Notes: generated from the letters alone by a model not told the origin. 64,000 nt of DNA from Numida meleagris (GCF_002078875.1 NC_034424.1:5252296-5316295); one strand, 5' to 3'. Positions 34,421 to 49,400 are shown, counted from the stretch's first letter. A program made the numbers and translations.

Positions 34421-37400
34421 GGCTCCGCAGTGATGGTCCTGAGTTGTGGGGTGGATTTTCTCAGGAGAAGTGCACGGCTTCCTTTTCAGTCCTTGCGTGT
34501 GGTTCCTCTCAGCCTCACCTCACATCTGTTTCTTTTAATCAAAACTCGTGGGCAGACGGGAGCCAGCACTGTGATACCTTCAGCAGGTGATGAGGTGACA
34601 TCAGTCCTCAGACTGAGAACTCAGAGCGTTCTGTGAGAACGCAACGTGAGAACTTTGAGAACTCAGAGCAAGTTCCATTTTGTAGTGGTTTCCCAAAGTG
34701 TTGTGGCACTTCCAAAGCAGCTTCTCTGTGTTTCCCAGGACTTTGGGTTCCCTTTTCCCTGCTCTGCACACCACGAGGGAAGGGCTGTCCTTGCTCCTGG
34801 GTGGGATTTTTCTAGAAATGCAGCCTATAATATCATTTCGAGGAGTTCCACTTTGGCGGTGCATGTCATGCAGCACTGCGCTGTGCAGAGCTGTTGCTGA
34901 AGCATTGCCGCTGGTGCTGAACAGACAGATGCCTGCAGTTTTCTGGGGTTCAGATGATGAACAGAGTGACCCTGATAGAATTCATGAATTCACGTTAGCC
35001 CTCGATTTCTTTAACAGTGGCCTGCTCTGCTGCCTCGTGCTGTTGGGTGGTCCTGTGTGGAGGCAGCAGTTGGACTCGGTGGTCCTTATGGGTCCTCTCC
35101 AACTCGGGATAGTCTGTGGTTCTATGGTAAAAGTTGTGCTTACAGAAATGACTGCCAGTTGCCTCAAAATGATCTTTGTGGCTTCTAGATTTAAGGTGCT
35201 GCGTGCCAGCATCCTCCCAACCTCAGCACTTCTGGAATGGGGAGCGCTGCTCTGGGCTGCCACCTACTGAGTTGCTCGTGTCATCTTTGCAGGAGTTGTC
35301 CTTCTTAGGGGAATGCAGCTTAGGCTTAGTGCCCTGAAAACAGGTGACTTGTCAGGAAAGTTTAGTGCTTCAGCATGACCCGAGGCTTGTTCTCCCTAGA
35401 AATAATGAAACTAGCTGGATGCTATCAGTGCTAGCTCCTGCAGGCTTCCTTGTCTGGATGGAAAATACATCTTTAGTAGAGACAGTGAACGTAATGCAAC
35501 CTTCTGAAGCCTTGAAGTGTCCTCAGGGGACATTTTTGTTTGGGGATTGAGAGGATACTGTTTGGTGAGCAGGACTTGGTGAGATAAAGGCGCAGGCTGG
35601 GATGGATTTGTTTGCTTTCAGTCTCTTGGGAAATTAATGTTGCTTTCTAAGAAAGGAAGGTTAGAGGATCGCTTCCCCTCCACTGCCTCTATTTCTCCTC
35701 TTTCTTGCATCTCCCAGGCAATTCAGAGGAGATGGCTCCGCCCCTCCAGCAGAGCTTCATGATCCCCAGAAAGGAGATAAACATGGTTTCTGACATGGGC
35801 AAGTGGAAGCGCTCTCAGGTACGTCTGTGGGTTCAGGGAAAACTGGTAAGTGCTTATTATGTTACAGTGGCAGCTGGGTCTGGACTGGTAACCGCCACTA
35901 GGTGTAAAGCAGGTTTGGGCAAGCCATGGCAAATTAATTGATGTGTGTTAAAGCAGGAGTCGCTGCCTGTTTGTAGGAAAATGACTTGGCAGTGAGGTGT
36001 GGAGTCTGGCAACCAAATGCTAAGACAAAGGAGTGAGCCAGGGAGAGCCCAAAGGTTCAGGGAGACAAGAGGTGTGTAAGAATTATTACTGCTCCCTGCA
36101 AACACGCCAAGTGGTAACTCTTTCACCCTACGTAAGCTGCGCATTATAATGTACCGGGTTTACCCAATGCTGTTTGAACTCAGCCTGAATGTGATCCGGC
36201 TGTCTAGCCCTCTTACGACATCAGGATGAGCTGGTTCCTGGTGCTTTCCCACCACACTGTACTGGAAAGGGCTCTAGAGCCAAAGCCTTCAATTTCCTGG
36301 GTAATTTTTGTTTACAGTGTATGTGGAGCCGGTGGAACAGGCAGATTCTCTGTCCTCTGCCTTTGAGAGATAGCAGTGATGGCCTAGACTTGTTTCTCCT
36401 GTTGGTCCTGCTGCTTAGGAACAAGCTCTTGCTTGATGTCTAATGAGAAGCTTAAATTGCAGCCAGCTCTCTAGCAAACTTGGGATTGCAGTTCCCTTTA
36501 TTAAATCTTCTGGGATTGAGGACTTGTTCCTCTCAGGATTTCTGTGTGAGAGGGTCCCAAGGAGCAAGAGTTGGCAGTGTGCTAGTCTAACCATTCCACA
36601 GACTTAGAGTGACTGAGCTGTTCTGCATATGATACTTCAAAAGCAGCCCGTATAAAGAGCACAGCAGTGAGGAGTTTGGGCCGTCTTCCACTTCTCCATC
36701 ACACATGTACACAGGAGGACAGAAGGAGGAAAGGGGAGATAATGACAGGTCTGGGAGAAGCAGGGCAGAGCAGGATGTCTGGATACCGCAGAGATTCTGC
36801 AGAGCCAGGGAGTTTGAATTTGACCCGATAAGAGGCAGAGAGCTGAGAGAAGGATTTCAGGGGCGGTGTGAGCTTCCTTAGAATTCTTCTCTCTATAATT
36901 TTTTCAGCGATGCAGAGTTCTTGGTGCAGTCACCATCTGCCTTCAAGGTCTGCCAAAAATAGCAGTAACCTCACAGCAAGCCCTGTGCCCTGCGTGTCTC
37001 CAAGAAAGCAGTGCTGTGTTCTGGGAAAGGTTCCCTTGGTGTGCAGGAGTGTGCTCATGCTGCAATGCTTATTCAAACAGACTGTGGGTACTCACTAACG
37101 CCTTGCTCTTTTGGATGTGTTTGCAGGCATATGCAGATTACATGGGTTTCATCCTCACTCTGAACGAAGGTGTCAAGGGCAGGAAACTGACCTGTGAATA
37201 CAACGTTTCAGAGGTAGGAGAAGAGTTTTGTTTCTCCTTTTTTGCTGCTTTTGATTTATTTTTTTTATTTTGGTCTCTACAGTGAATATCTCTTAAGCAA
37301 GGGATGAGTTCACGGCTTATCTGGGAGAAGAAATACGGTTGGGCTGTGTTTTGGGGGCATAAATTTCAGTCTATAGTGCTCCCTTCTGGTGCAGGGGCTC

Positions 37401-40400
37401 TGTATGCTTGCTGGTAAGGAAACAGAGCAAGCTACAGGTGGACATAAACTGGTGATGGAAAGGAAGATGCAGAAAGAATGTGTTTTGGTCCTGCTTTTGC
37501 AGTCTGGCTTCAACGAAGTTGGTTTTGTAGATGTGATACTTCCTCCTGGCTGCAGCCAAAAGGCAGAGGAGTCTGTACTGCTCCTACTTCTCCTACTGCC
37601 CTTCTGTGTGACCTCATCTAAGGGGTGCTGGGCCAGTTCTAATGTCCACTCACCTTATCAGGGGCATGGCATAGTGTTTTGGAGCCAGTGGGGATGCCAC
37701 AGAGGAGGGAAGGCATCCTCCCTGCTGCTGTTTCCTTCCCCCAGCCATATGGATGGCTGTTCTGAGGTCACTGTGGGTGCTGCGGTGATCTGCAGAGCGT
37801 GTGCTGGCCTCTGGCTGTGCTTCCATGTTGCATGCTGAATCCTCCTCCCTTGTTCTGTGTTGGAGTGAGGAGATTCTTTGGTATCCTTTTACCATTTAAG
37901 CTTATCACAGCTGTGCAAGACAGCTGGGAACGGTCTGTCTAGAGAAGATCGAGGTGGAATGGAAAGCAGGCTGGGCCTGTGTGTTTATAGATTTGTTCTT
38001 GTGTGGGAAGGCAGCCTACAACGATCTTTAAGCTAGCCATTTATGTCTGAAACAGGCATGTTAAGTCCGACCTTCCCTTCAAGGAGCCGATGTGTGAATG
38101 AGAAACTTTGCTTGTACTTCATGGGGGGGATCAGGGATAATGAATGCCTCTCTAACAGGCTTTGTGTCCACCTTTTGTTCCTTTAATTCGGTAGAATGTG
38201 CCGTCAAATGCCACTCTTGCTTTCCACTGTTTGTATTTCACCTTTGAGTTTTGTCTTTGTCATAATCTTGCTCATTCATAGAGCAGTTCTAGGGAAACAA
38301 AGCATTAAAAATGAACAAAAGGAAGGAAAAAAAAAAAAAAAAGAAAAATCCCTCTTCCTCCAACTCCTCCGAGAGGGTGTCAGGCTGTGTCTGTGCAGCG
38401 GGTCCCTCTTGGAGTGAATTGATCCGGCCCTGGTACAGGCGATAAACAAGAGATGTGATCCCGGCTGCTGGGGATGTGGCAGGGAACATGTCCCATTCCC
38501 CTCACATGGGGGAGAGCAATAACCCGTGACTGGAGGCACAGGTGGAGCATCCCCTGGGTCGCCTTGTTGATGAGGTTGCCTGTTCACGCAGGTTTGTTTG
38601 TAGATCAAACTGCTTATCTTTGCTTTTAAAAGCTCAGCCCCTTGTGGCCTCTGCTTGCATCTCTGCTCTGCTTTCTTCTCTTTTGCCGTACCTGCTGCTG
38701 ATGTGCTTTTGTGCCATCCCATCTTCCTCCCTGATCAAATGCTGGAGATGCCTTCTTTTGGCAGTGACCTCCTGGAATCCTTTCCGCTGAATGCGTATCC
38801 TCTCTGCGGCTTACTGTATTGCTTTGCCACGGAGGAAAGCAAGCATGGTCTGTTCTGCTTTGAAAGAGACAGCTTAATAGGTTCTGTAGTGGTGTGTATC
38901 AGTAGCAAACTCACTGCTGGAGTGAGAGCCTGGTCCTTTGGGGGCTGAGCCCCTTCTGAGATTGGCTAAGCTTGCTCTGCTCCTGCTGAGAAATCTGGAG
39001 TTTTGCTGGTGACATCTGACGAGTAGCGATAGCTGGGTGGCTGTGTAGGACTGTGGCATTGTATCTGGCAGGGTCTGTGTGACACGGACAGGCTGTGACC
39101 TGCCTTCTCCTGCAGGGAGTGATTCTCACGTGGGGATCTGCGCAGAGGGTGCTGGGCTGCAGCCTGCAGCAGGCTTTCAGAGCTGCAACTTTGCTCAGAG
39201 CAGCAGTGCAGCAAGGGAGAGGTTAATGCTGGCTGTGTGAGGGGCAGACCTTCCCTTTAAGCAGCCAGCTGCCCAGCAGCACTGGGGGAAGCTGCCTGGC
39301 CTCGTGGCTTGCTCTGCTCTCTGGTAGGAGGCAGAAAATGCCCCGATTTCGGTAGTTCCCTACTCCGGTAGGGTGTGAGGAGCCCCCAGGGTCAGGCTTG
39401 CTCCCTGTGGGCAGCTCTGGTGCCTCTGCAGCACCTGCTCCTGCCCCTGCTCAGAGTGATGCTGACAGGTCTCTGTTCTGCACGAGGCTCTGCAGCTCTC
39501 CGTTGGGACCGGCGGCAGACTCAGGGTCAAGGCGATGCAAAATCAGCACAACAGGAAGAGCAAAGAGAGCGGGAGGGGGGTGCGGCGGCTGCCCTTGCTT
39601 TGATCACTGGAAAGGTAAAGCAAAAATAGAGCTTAAAAACCCAGCCAGGCAAAACAGGGCTGCAGTGATGCTGATGGTTGTGTTCCCGTAAGCCCCGCTG
39701 CTCCCCTCCCTCCCCCTGCTGGGGTCAGCCCCGGCTGCACAAGTTTCCTCTGCAGGACAATGGGAGCTGCTGCTTTTAATAACCCCTTTTCAAAGGGCCG
39801 TGAGCCCAAACCGAGCCGCATCTCTTTAATTATTTATTGGCACGGCTGAGCCGGCAGCTGGGTCCTGCTCACCCGTGTTCGGTGGGGCTGCGCTTTTTAA
39901 TCCTTTTAAAGCAAGTGAGTGGGGAAGGGGAGGTTGGACTGTGTGCTCCCCAAGGCCTGCGGGCAGATCTGGGGAGGGGGAAGGAACCCGTCCTCAGCAA
40001 CCATTTATCCAGGCAGCTCCGAGTGCTCACTGAGAGGGGTTTGAAATACGGGAGCTGCTCGTAATGAGCTGCTGGTGCCGGCGGATAAATCACCAGCACG
40101 ATTTAATTATTTAATGCAACCCAGTGCTGAGGATGCTGTTGCTTAATTGGAGGGGAATGCAATAGCCAGGAAGGGATAGAACTGAGTCCAAACCCGACCC
40201 ATTGCAGTGGGGAGGTGCTGGGTTTCTGCAGCATTTTGGACAGCAGAGGGCTGAAGCAAAGAGGGCTGTGCTGCCTTGGTCTGTGCAAATCCTTGGCACA
40301 AGCATGCAGCCTCTGTCCCTCAGCACACTTGTGCTTGGGTCCTCTGCATTCCCAGTGTGCTCAGGTGAGGTGTTGCCCTCCCTCTCAGCCCCTGGCCTTA

Positions 40401-43400
40401 CTCATCAGCCAAGTGCTGAAGTCCTGTGGGATGAGTGGATCCTTGCCCTTCCTGATCCCTGTCCCTACTCTCTGATCCCACCATGTCCTCAGCTCCGAGG
40501 AGCGCTCCGAAGGGAGACTATTGCTGGGAGGCTGTTTCTGCTGGGGATAAGGATGGCTGTCCAGCTTGGCTGTGCCTGTCTCTCCTCCCCACCCCCTTCA
40601 AGTGGCACTTCAAGGGCTGGAAACTTGCTGGTCTCGGCTCTTTCTTCGTCCTCCCGACAGGCAGTGGGAAGAATTGAACCACAGCCCAGGAGACCAGCCG
40701 GCTTCACACGGTCGATGCCTCCAGCAAAGTCAAACCAGCCGCTGCTTCTGCTGTCCTCTTTGTCCCCTTGAAGGAGGATTCTCCTCTTGAGACAGAGGAG
40801 CCTACGTTGCCCAGGGCCTGGCCAGCTGCTGTGGCATCTGATGGCTCTCTGACTGCTTGCATTTGGGCAAGGAGAATCCCAGACCCTCTGGCAGGCTCCA
40901 TGGGTTGTCAGCAGAGCCTCCTAATAAAACTACTTTAAGCTTCTTAAATTGCGGCCTGCAGTGCTTGAGACACCATACTGTGTTGGCCTTGGCTCTCTGG
41001 ATTTCACTTCTTTTCCTTCGAGGCTGCTGGTGTGCCTTCTCTGGTCACTCTCTCCTAAGTCCTGCGCACGTTCCTCACTTTTTCCTGCCAGCACTGGATG
41101 CAAAAAATTAGCTCTGTTCCCTTACTGTTGTCTTTGTCTTCCCATCAGCACTGTGCTTGTACTGAGGCATTTTTCGTAGAACCCAGAGCTTCTCATCCTT
41201 GCTCTGATGAGACTGCTGGTGGGCAAGCCAGGCTGTCTCATCCTTGGGGTGGACTGCATTTTGCCTATGCATTTTTGCAAGGTGCAGTGTGCACTGAGTA
41301 TCGTGGGGTTGAAGCTGCCTCAGCAGTCTGGCTGGTGTGAGTTTGAAGCAACATGGATACTCTAAGAATGCTGAATTGAGATTTGGTCCTGCTGCGCTGG
41401 GTGCTGTGCAAAAGCAAACACCCTCTCTGCAAATCCTGGCTCCTGAGACACTCCAGGACGGGATTAGAGGCCTTGAGAAGGGAAGTTCACCTGCAAGATA
41501 ACACAGCCAGCCACTGGTGAGGCTGTACTATATGTGCTGTGTGGGGCACACAGGACCCAAAAGATGCAGAGCCTGAGTTTTGTGTTGGAGATCCCTGAAT
41601 TGTGTGGCACTTCCCTGCTTCTCAGTCCTGTATGTCCTACAGCTAGGAGCTTGCTTTAGCTCTTCTCCCTGAGGTTTTAGAGCATAGTAGTGTTGCAGCT
41701 GATGAAAGGCTGTGTGGGCGACTGGAGAGACTGCCTCAGGCTGGGCTTTGTGCTGGGCTGATCTGAGGGGAGGGAGGATTGCCTGGCCCTTCTGCATTTT
41801 GGGGAGTTGGCACATCCCATTCCTGCTTACCACCCTTGGGAAGGGCAGTGTGGGCTTCACCAATTCCAAGCCAGGGCAGAGAAGTGGGAGCCTGAGGGAT
41901 CGCTCTGTTTCATGTCACCATGACCCCTTGTTTTCCTTCTCTCTGTAGCCAATTGAAAAGCTGGTGGCTCTTCTGAACACCCTTGACAGATGGATCGATG
42001 AAACCCCACCAGTGGATCAACCTTCTCGCTTTGGGAACAAAGCCTTCAGGACTTGGTACGCCAAACTAGACCAGGTGAGCATGACTTTCATGTGTAATGT
42101 TAAATGCAGCTCGTACAGAAGGGCAGCATGTTCAGCAGGGGAAGCAGAATGGCTCCATCATCGTGTGGCAGCTGAGCAGTCTCCAAAGGAGTTGTGCAGA
42201 TAGGCTGTAAGGATCCATCTCTTGATATAAGTCACTGACTTCTGATTTGGTGCTGTCTTCACCTCTTACGAGACCATGTGGTCCATGTAAATGCTCTTTG
42301 ATGGTTCTCCAAGTCCTGAATCAGCCTTTGGGGTTCTTCAGTGCCAAGGAAGACCTTTGCTTTGTAACTATTAGCCTACAGATGACAGAGAAGATCAGAG
42401 GAAGGTTGTGAAACTGCTTGACTTTCTTCAACTCAGAGTACATGCCCTGCACCAAGCTCTGGAGGTGGCACAGAGTCCAAGCAGGAATGTCCATTTGCAG
42501 GTGGTCTGCTGCTCGTTTAATGCTTTGGTCCTGTAGGTGAGCCAGTGGGTAACTGAGCTGATGTATCTTTTTTTTCTTTCCTCTGCAGGATACATGTGGC
42601 CTGGCTAAGTGTTAGGATGAGCTCTCCCAGAATTATTCTATCTCTGGAGATGCTTCTAGAATAGCCAAAGTCTCTCCTCTGTCATGCCATCTCTTATCAT
42701 TGTAGGAGTGCACCACTGTAGCTCCCCCTCTGCAACAGTGTGTGAGCAGTGTCTTGCCCTTGGGGACTGTGACAGATGTACACTCACTTGGGGGAGTCTT
42801 TTGTGTCTTCCAGGAAGCAGAAAATTTGGTGGCAACAGTGATCCCCAAGCATTTGGCCAATGCTGCACCCGAAGTGGCCGTGTACCTGAAAGAATCCGTG
42901 GGGAACTCTACCCGCATTGATTATGGCACAGGTACCTGAGCACTCTCTGTGGCTGAGATTGGTCTCCTTTGGGTAGTGACCCTTTGGAGCCTGGTGCTGG
43001 GTGTATTGAAATATGTTTTAGCAACTTTTTTTTAGTGTCATTTTGGTACAAACACTTTCTTCCTCACCCCAACGTTCACTGTGGGTTATGACACCTTTCA
43101 CATGTCTTATCTGAGGAAATATGAATCGAGCTGTGCAAGCCATTCTGGGATGAACTGTAGGAGTAGCTTTACCACATATAGCAGTATTGCGCAGCTGATC
43201 CACAACAGGCAGCTTAGAGGAATAAAATGAAATTGCTTAAATTGGAAGTAGACTGGGAAGCAAGGTCACAGTCAGCAGGAAGTATCTCAGGGTCTGGTGC
43301 TCCTTGGAGGCGACACTGCTGCTCGGAGAAGGACTTTAAAATCTGAACATTGAGGCATTTTGTACCTGAGAAGATACTGAATTGCAGGCTGGAGTAACCC

Positions 43401-46400
43401 CACTGGTTTCAGTTAGACCTAACTGCAGAATCTTTGGTTTGAAACCACGTGGTTACTGCATGCTCTGCTCCTCTGTTTGGAAGACAGGTGTGCTGAGATA
43501 GGTGTCATCACTGAATGACAGGAGAGTAGGACACTGTGGGTACAAGGAAACATGACTTCAGACTTGGGCAGGGAGGGGAAGAGGAGGAGGACGTGGGTGA
43601 AAGGATGAAGAGCTGGAAGTTGAGCAGTGCTTGCTAGGAAAGCTGCAGCTCACCGGCACCAGGGGGAGATGTTGTCTTTGGAAAGGGACCCACGGGCTGG
43701 GGTTTTGTCAGCTCAGGGAAGGAATGTCAGCCTTTGCTCCCCTCCTGTGTGTCCCAAGCAAGTGTCCCATGTTCTAGCTCACAGTGACTAGAACAAGGAT
43801 GTACTTTGTTCCTATACTGGGAGCCGCACTTCTTTACCGTGTGAAGCTGTGGATCTTGTACTCTTCCTTGTTCTGTGGTCCCTTCCACAAAAAGATGTTG
43901 CTCTGATTTTGCTGGTTGTTTCTTTTCCCCACTGTTAGCTAGAGGACCAAGCTGCAGAGGGTCAGCCAGAGATCCCAGTACCTTCTGGGACGGGCTGTTC
44001 CTGGCAGCGTCATGGGATCCGCATCCTTCCGACACAGATATTTTTAAGTGGGAGGAAATCTGTTTACTTGCAGATGTGAGGTTCTCTCATATCCTCTGAG
44101 CAGACAACTCTGCCGTGCTCCACGTCCCCTGCTGTGCTGAGCTCCTGGGAAGGCCCTGCCTTGCTCCCAGCACCCCCACTTGGAGCTGTATTTCCTCAAG
44201 AACTTTTATCTCAAAGTTAATAACCACCTTATGAATATCTAGAAGGCATACTTTGGGTGGGTGCTGTGTGGGGATGAAATATTGTCAGCTCTTGTCATAA
44301 TAGGATAAGGCAGCACCTTAGGGACAGCTGGCTGGAGCTTTTTCTGTGGGAATGTGACTGCTTTGATTTTTGAAGAGCTGCTGTATTCGTTGTAAGGTTG
44401 TCTTCGGGACCAGAAACACCCATGTCACATCTCATTGCTTTTCACTCTAGGACATGAAGCTGCGTTTGCAGCCTTCCTCTGCTGCCTCTGCAAAATCGGT
44501 GTCCTCAGAGTGGATGACCAGATGGCCATTGTCTTTAAAGTATTTAACAGGTGAGATACTACAAGGAGAAGGGCTGGAAACATTGGGCCACTTGAGGGCA
44601 GATCCCAGACACAGCCCCCTCCAGCTGTCTGAGATGTGTGAGACACTACCACCTGCTCTGTAGATCCTACTCCTCCTGTCGGTTGGGCTGATTGTGGCCT
44701 CTTCCTTCCACTCGTCCACACCCATTTGGAAGTGAGAAGCTATAAGGAGATCCTCCTCCTGGGATATGAGCTGCATAAAACAAGGGCCTTCTATGCATAA
44801 CTAGAGAACACGAGTGCTGAAGGGTTTGCTGACCTGCACAAGAATGGCAAAGTGAGAAAAGTGAAGAGAAATTTAGGAAGCAGATGTGCTTTTTAACAGA
44901 GTGTATAATGACCTGTTACAACGCTCCTCTGTTAGAGGCTGTGTGCCTTTCTGGAAAGTTACTGAGCATTGCAGAGGTATTTGGATGAAGTTCTGTGATT
45001 TGTGGTAGACAGGAATATCTGATCAGGTGATGTTATGTCTCTTCAGGCATTAAAAAAAGTAATCTGTGAAGCTGGCAGGCCTCCTCTGCTCCTCTACGTG
45101 TGTTTCCAGCCCAGGGGGTGGAGTTGGTAGTGATAAAAGCACTGGACTGGGCATGTGGAGTCCAGAGATCTAATGCAAGTTGCATCGCTGCCATGAAAAC
45201 GATCTCCTTCAGTAGCACTTCCAGCTTTACTTTTCCACCTAAAAAGTGGAAGTAGCTGGTGCTGCAAGGCGTGAAGTTTTCTGAGTGTTTTTGGAAGTTA
45301 GAGAAGAAAAGTGAATTACAAATGTTTGCAAATAACAGGAGGAGTGGGGAGCAGTCTGCACTTACGTAAGACACTGCAGATAAAATAGACCTCCACCACT
45401 TGCTTTCTCAGTGAATTCACTGGAAAAACAACCAACCAACCAAAGTGTTGTTATTCACTGCCATACCTACAGTCAGGCTGCTTTCTGTGGCAGAGGATCT
45501 GGATATATTCTCTGCGTTCTGTAATGTATGTGAAGATCCAATTTGCAAGTGATGAAGTGTCCTTTTCCAAGCTGGTGGTTCTTACGCTTCTGTAAGTCAA
45601 GGAGGAGTGAAAATCTTGTATTGGGCATGAAAGGGTAGGTAATGCAGAGCATTATAGGCACCCAGTTTTTCTCCAGTGGAGATCTAAACCCAGCTGATGT
45701 GTTTTTCTGTCTGCTGCCAGCATTGCTCGCTTCCGTCTTCTCCACTAGGCAAAATTCAGTTTCCTCATCTCTCAAAGCATTCTGGTGTTTATAGCTGAGT
45801 AATTGAAAAATGGCTGCAAGTACCCTTCCTCAAACAGGCATAGTGGTTGTTTTCTGAATAGCACAGGGTTGATTATACGAGCCCACTAGCTACAAAGGTT
45901 TGGAAAAATGGTTTGAAGAGAGGTGATGCTGAATGCTCGTTGATTGCAACTTAATCTTAATGGGCCTTGCTCTGGGAGCTCATCATTTTCCTTCTGTTAA
46001 CTTGGACCATTTGCTCTGTCCCAGGACCAACTTCTGGTGCTTATTCAACTGTTAAACCTGATCTGTGCTTTTCTGTTGGATTCAGAAGTGGGCTGGGGGC
46101 CCTCTGAGAGTGGGTGGTCTGTCTGGGTCTCCTGTGTGAAGGGAGAGATCTGGATTTTGTGTCTGGAGTCCAGAAGACAGCCTTGTGTGAACTCTTCCCT
46201 CTGTTTTGCCTCAGGTACCTAGAAGTGATGCGAAAACTTCAGAAGACCTACAGGATGGAACCTGCTGGCAGCCAGGGCGTCTGGGGCTTGGATGATTTCC
46301 AGTTTCTACCTTTCATATGGGGCAGTTCCCAGCTGATAGGTACTAATAAAAATCTGCTCATGTCCCAGCCTGCCCTCTGCCCTGTCTGTCTAGGTTGCAA

Positions 46401-49400
46401 AGATAATGGGGCTCGAGACTGACTTTTAAATTCAAATGTGTCAAATTTGTGTGTAACACAGCAGCAGTTTGCTTGGGGCTTGGATTTTTTTCTCAGGTTT
46501 CCTAATAAAGCTAGTTGCTTAGTTGGGGAGGTGGAAAGTTTCCATGTACGGTACATCTGTCTTTGTTGCAATGACTACAAGTTTTTTGAGAGGAGAGTCC
46601 TGTTTTTGCCACTAGAGTACATGTTTTCTGCTCGGAGGAGTTTACCAGTTTCACTGCTAAGGCATTGGAGATGAGGTGGAAGGCAGCAGCTCCGTGCTGA
46701 TTTCTGATAAGCTCTGGTGGAAGAGTCGTCTTGTGAAAGAGGGACAGGACAAAACCTGATTGCATTTGGTCTTGGAAGGGGATGTCGTACAGGTTACTTC
46801 CTATTGTCTTTTACTCTTTTCAGACCATCCAAACCTGGAGCCTCGACACTTTGTTGATGAGAAGGTGGTAAATGAAAACCATAAGGACTTCATGTTCCTG
46901 GAATGCATCCTTTTCATTACAGAGGTGAGGTTTTTCCCACAGGGAAGTTCTTCTCATACTAGATAGTTAGCTCTGGCTCTGGTTTCCTCTTCCTCCTTCG
47001 TTTGCTGTAATGGAGCTGTGCAGAACAACCACTGTTGCGTATGAGGTGCTCTCCTTGAATGAGTCGAAACTGGAATATTGGGGTGAAAGTGTGATTAGGG
47101 GAGATGGGCTGTGAATTGCTATTGAAGGGAGCTGTAACAAGAGCAAACAAATAGCCTTGGATCAGCCAGTGGGAACTTAGATGGAGAAGACTGGTGCTAG
47201 CAAGTGTGCTAGAAAGATGAAGTGGGAGCTGCAGAACAGCTGGATTTGCCAAGATAACCTCCCTTCCCTCCAGTGCTTGGGTGCTGCCTGGGCCTCCCTT
47301 TGCTTAGGGCAGACTCCCATACCTCTGTGCAGCTTGGTCTCCTCCAGATCTGAGCAGATTCTCCATTAAGCGTGCAAACAATCCAGAAGAGAGACAACGC
47401 TGAGGTTAGCCCAGCTGTTATCAGGACCACTATCGGCAGCATGTTTCTGCTCAAGCTCTCTAGGGCCCTTGGGCAAGGGACTGCCGATACTCAGTGTGTT
47501 CCCAACCGCCGGCAGCGTTTCTAAATGAAGGAGTTTATGGTTTCCTGCCCTCAGCTGGCCGTGATTTTGCTGTCCACCTTGCTGCGTGGCCTGGGCAGGG
47601 GCGGTGAGAACCACATGCTCTGTTGTGGCGAGGGATTTCCTGTCTCTGGCAAGGAGAAGTTGATGGGATTAATCTTGAAGGACAGAGCGCGGTTCTGCCC
47701 CTTTGTTCTGTTCGCTTTTCCCCCTCCTTGCTTCTCTCATTTAGTAATTAGATGAGAAGGGAGGTTACGGAGCGTGAACTCAGCCTTTCATGTAGGAAAT
47801 CTTCATAGGAGCCTTTGGCCCAAACCCCAGGAGGTGCAGCCTCGAGTGGTGCTGAACCCACTCAGGTTTGTTGGTGCTCAGCGCCTCGCAGGATTTAACC
47901 TTCAGTGCAGAGTTAAATCATGCTGTGGATGGTGAAGAGACTGAGCTGAGGACAGGAAATCCGCTCCTGCTTCGTCCTCACGGGAAGTAGGAGCAAAGAT
48001 GCATTTTATTTTCTTCCTCTGTACTATCCAGACAGAGCTCGAGCCTGTTAAAAGTGTAAACGCGTGCAATTCTTCACGTGTGTTCTGCGGTGCACAGATG
48101 ACACGTGCAGCTGAAAATACCCAGCACCATACTGCTCCAGGTCACTCCTCTTTTGCACATTTGTTCAGAGCCGAGGAGTTTTTCTGCCGAGTTCCTCAGT
48201 GCCACCTGGTGGCGGGGAAGGCTCCTCTCCAGTGTGAGCCACTAAGGGATTGCCACAACCTGGATGATCAAACGTGTCGGATTTGCAATCCCTATTCATG
48301 CGAGCGCTGTTCCTTTTTTTTTTTTTTTGGTAAAGATTTTGCTTTTGAAAATGGGATTTTTCTCCCTCCAATGCCCAGAAAGTTTGTTCCTGCCGCTAGG
48401 GGGGGCTGGGGCAGCCCTGAGTGCTGCTTTCTCTCCAAAATCAACAACAAAACAAAATAGCGGGGGGGGGGGGGAAGGTAGGGATTAATGATTTTAGTAA
48501 ATGAATGAGATTATTTCCCTCAGAGCTATTCATCTGCAAACAGCTCTCCCGTAAAGGTGCCGAGCAAACAGCAAACACCCCAGCAGTTCCCATAGCGGGT
48601 CTGGTGGGTTTTGCAGACCTGAGAACTGGTTTTGTTTCAGCAAGCTGTGACCAGGCTACGTTGTTTCCTTTCGACCGAGGGAATATTCTCTTGAGCAGAT
48701 ATTTTTCTCAGCCTCTGGGTGACGTTTCAGGGATGTGAATGTACGCCGTGGTGCTGTTTGCCACGTGTATATTTAAACCTCAGACTCTTAAAGTAACAGG
48801 GAGATGAATGTCCAGTTTGAACCCGCTGAAACCTCCGCCCTGCAGTACCGCCCCGCCGCACATGGACGCGGCAGCAAGCCTTATGCAAGCCGGCCTGTTG
48901 TTGGCTAATCTGAGGGGTGTTTTTAATGCTTGATCCTTGAAGGGGAGGCTTATGGAGCTGGCTGGGGCTTGAGCTATCCCCTGCTGTTGCCTTGTTCCGC
49001 CGAGGCAGGCTGCAGGGAGATGCCCGAGGGTGTGAGGTTGGTTTGGGACCATCCCAATGTGTGATGGAACCACCAGCGCTGCAGCCGTGGTAGGGTCCTG
49101 CCTGCTGCTGTACTCTGAATGCAGGGAAGGGTTCTGGGGATTGCAAAAAACACGGACGCTGTCCTTGCACAGCATTGGCAGGGGACAAAACCCAGAGCAG
49201 AAGCCGCCAGCTTCTTGACCCCACTGAAAGCAAAGCCTGCTGGAAGCATCACCTCCCCTGGGCACCTTCCTGCAGGCGATGTGCGGAGGCGCGAAGCGGC
49301 CGGGGCCGTGTTGCTTTAAAAGCCCAGGGCAGGCAGCAAGAATTTCATCTTCAATCTGGCTTCTAAATTTGGAGGTTTGGGAAGGGAGGGCTCGGGTTTC

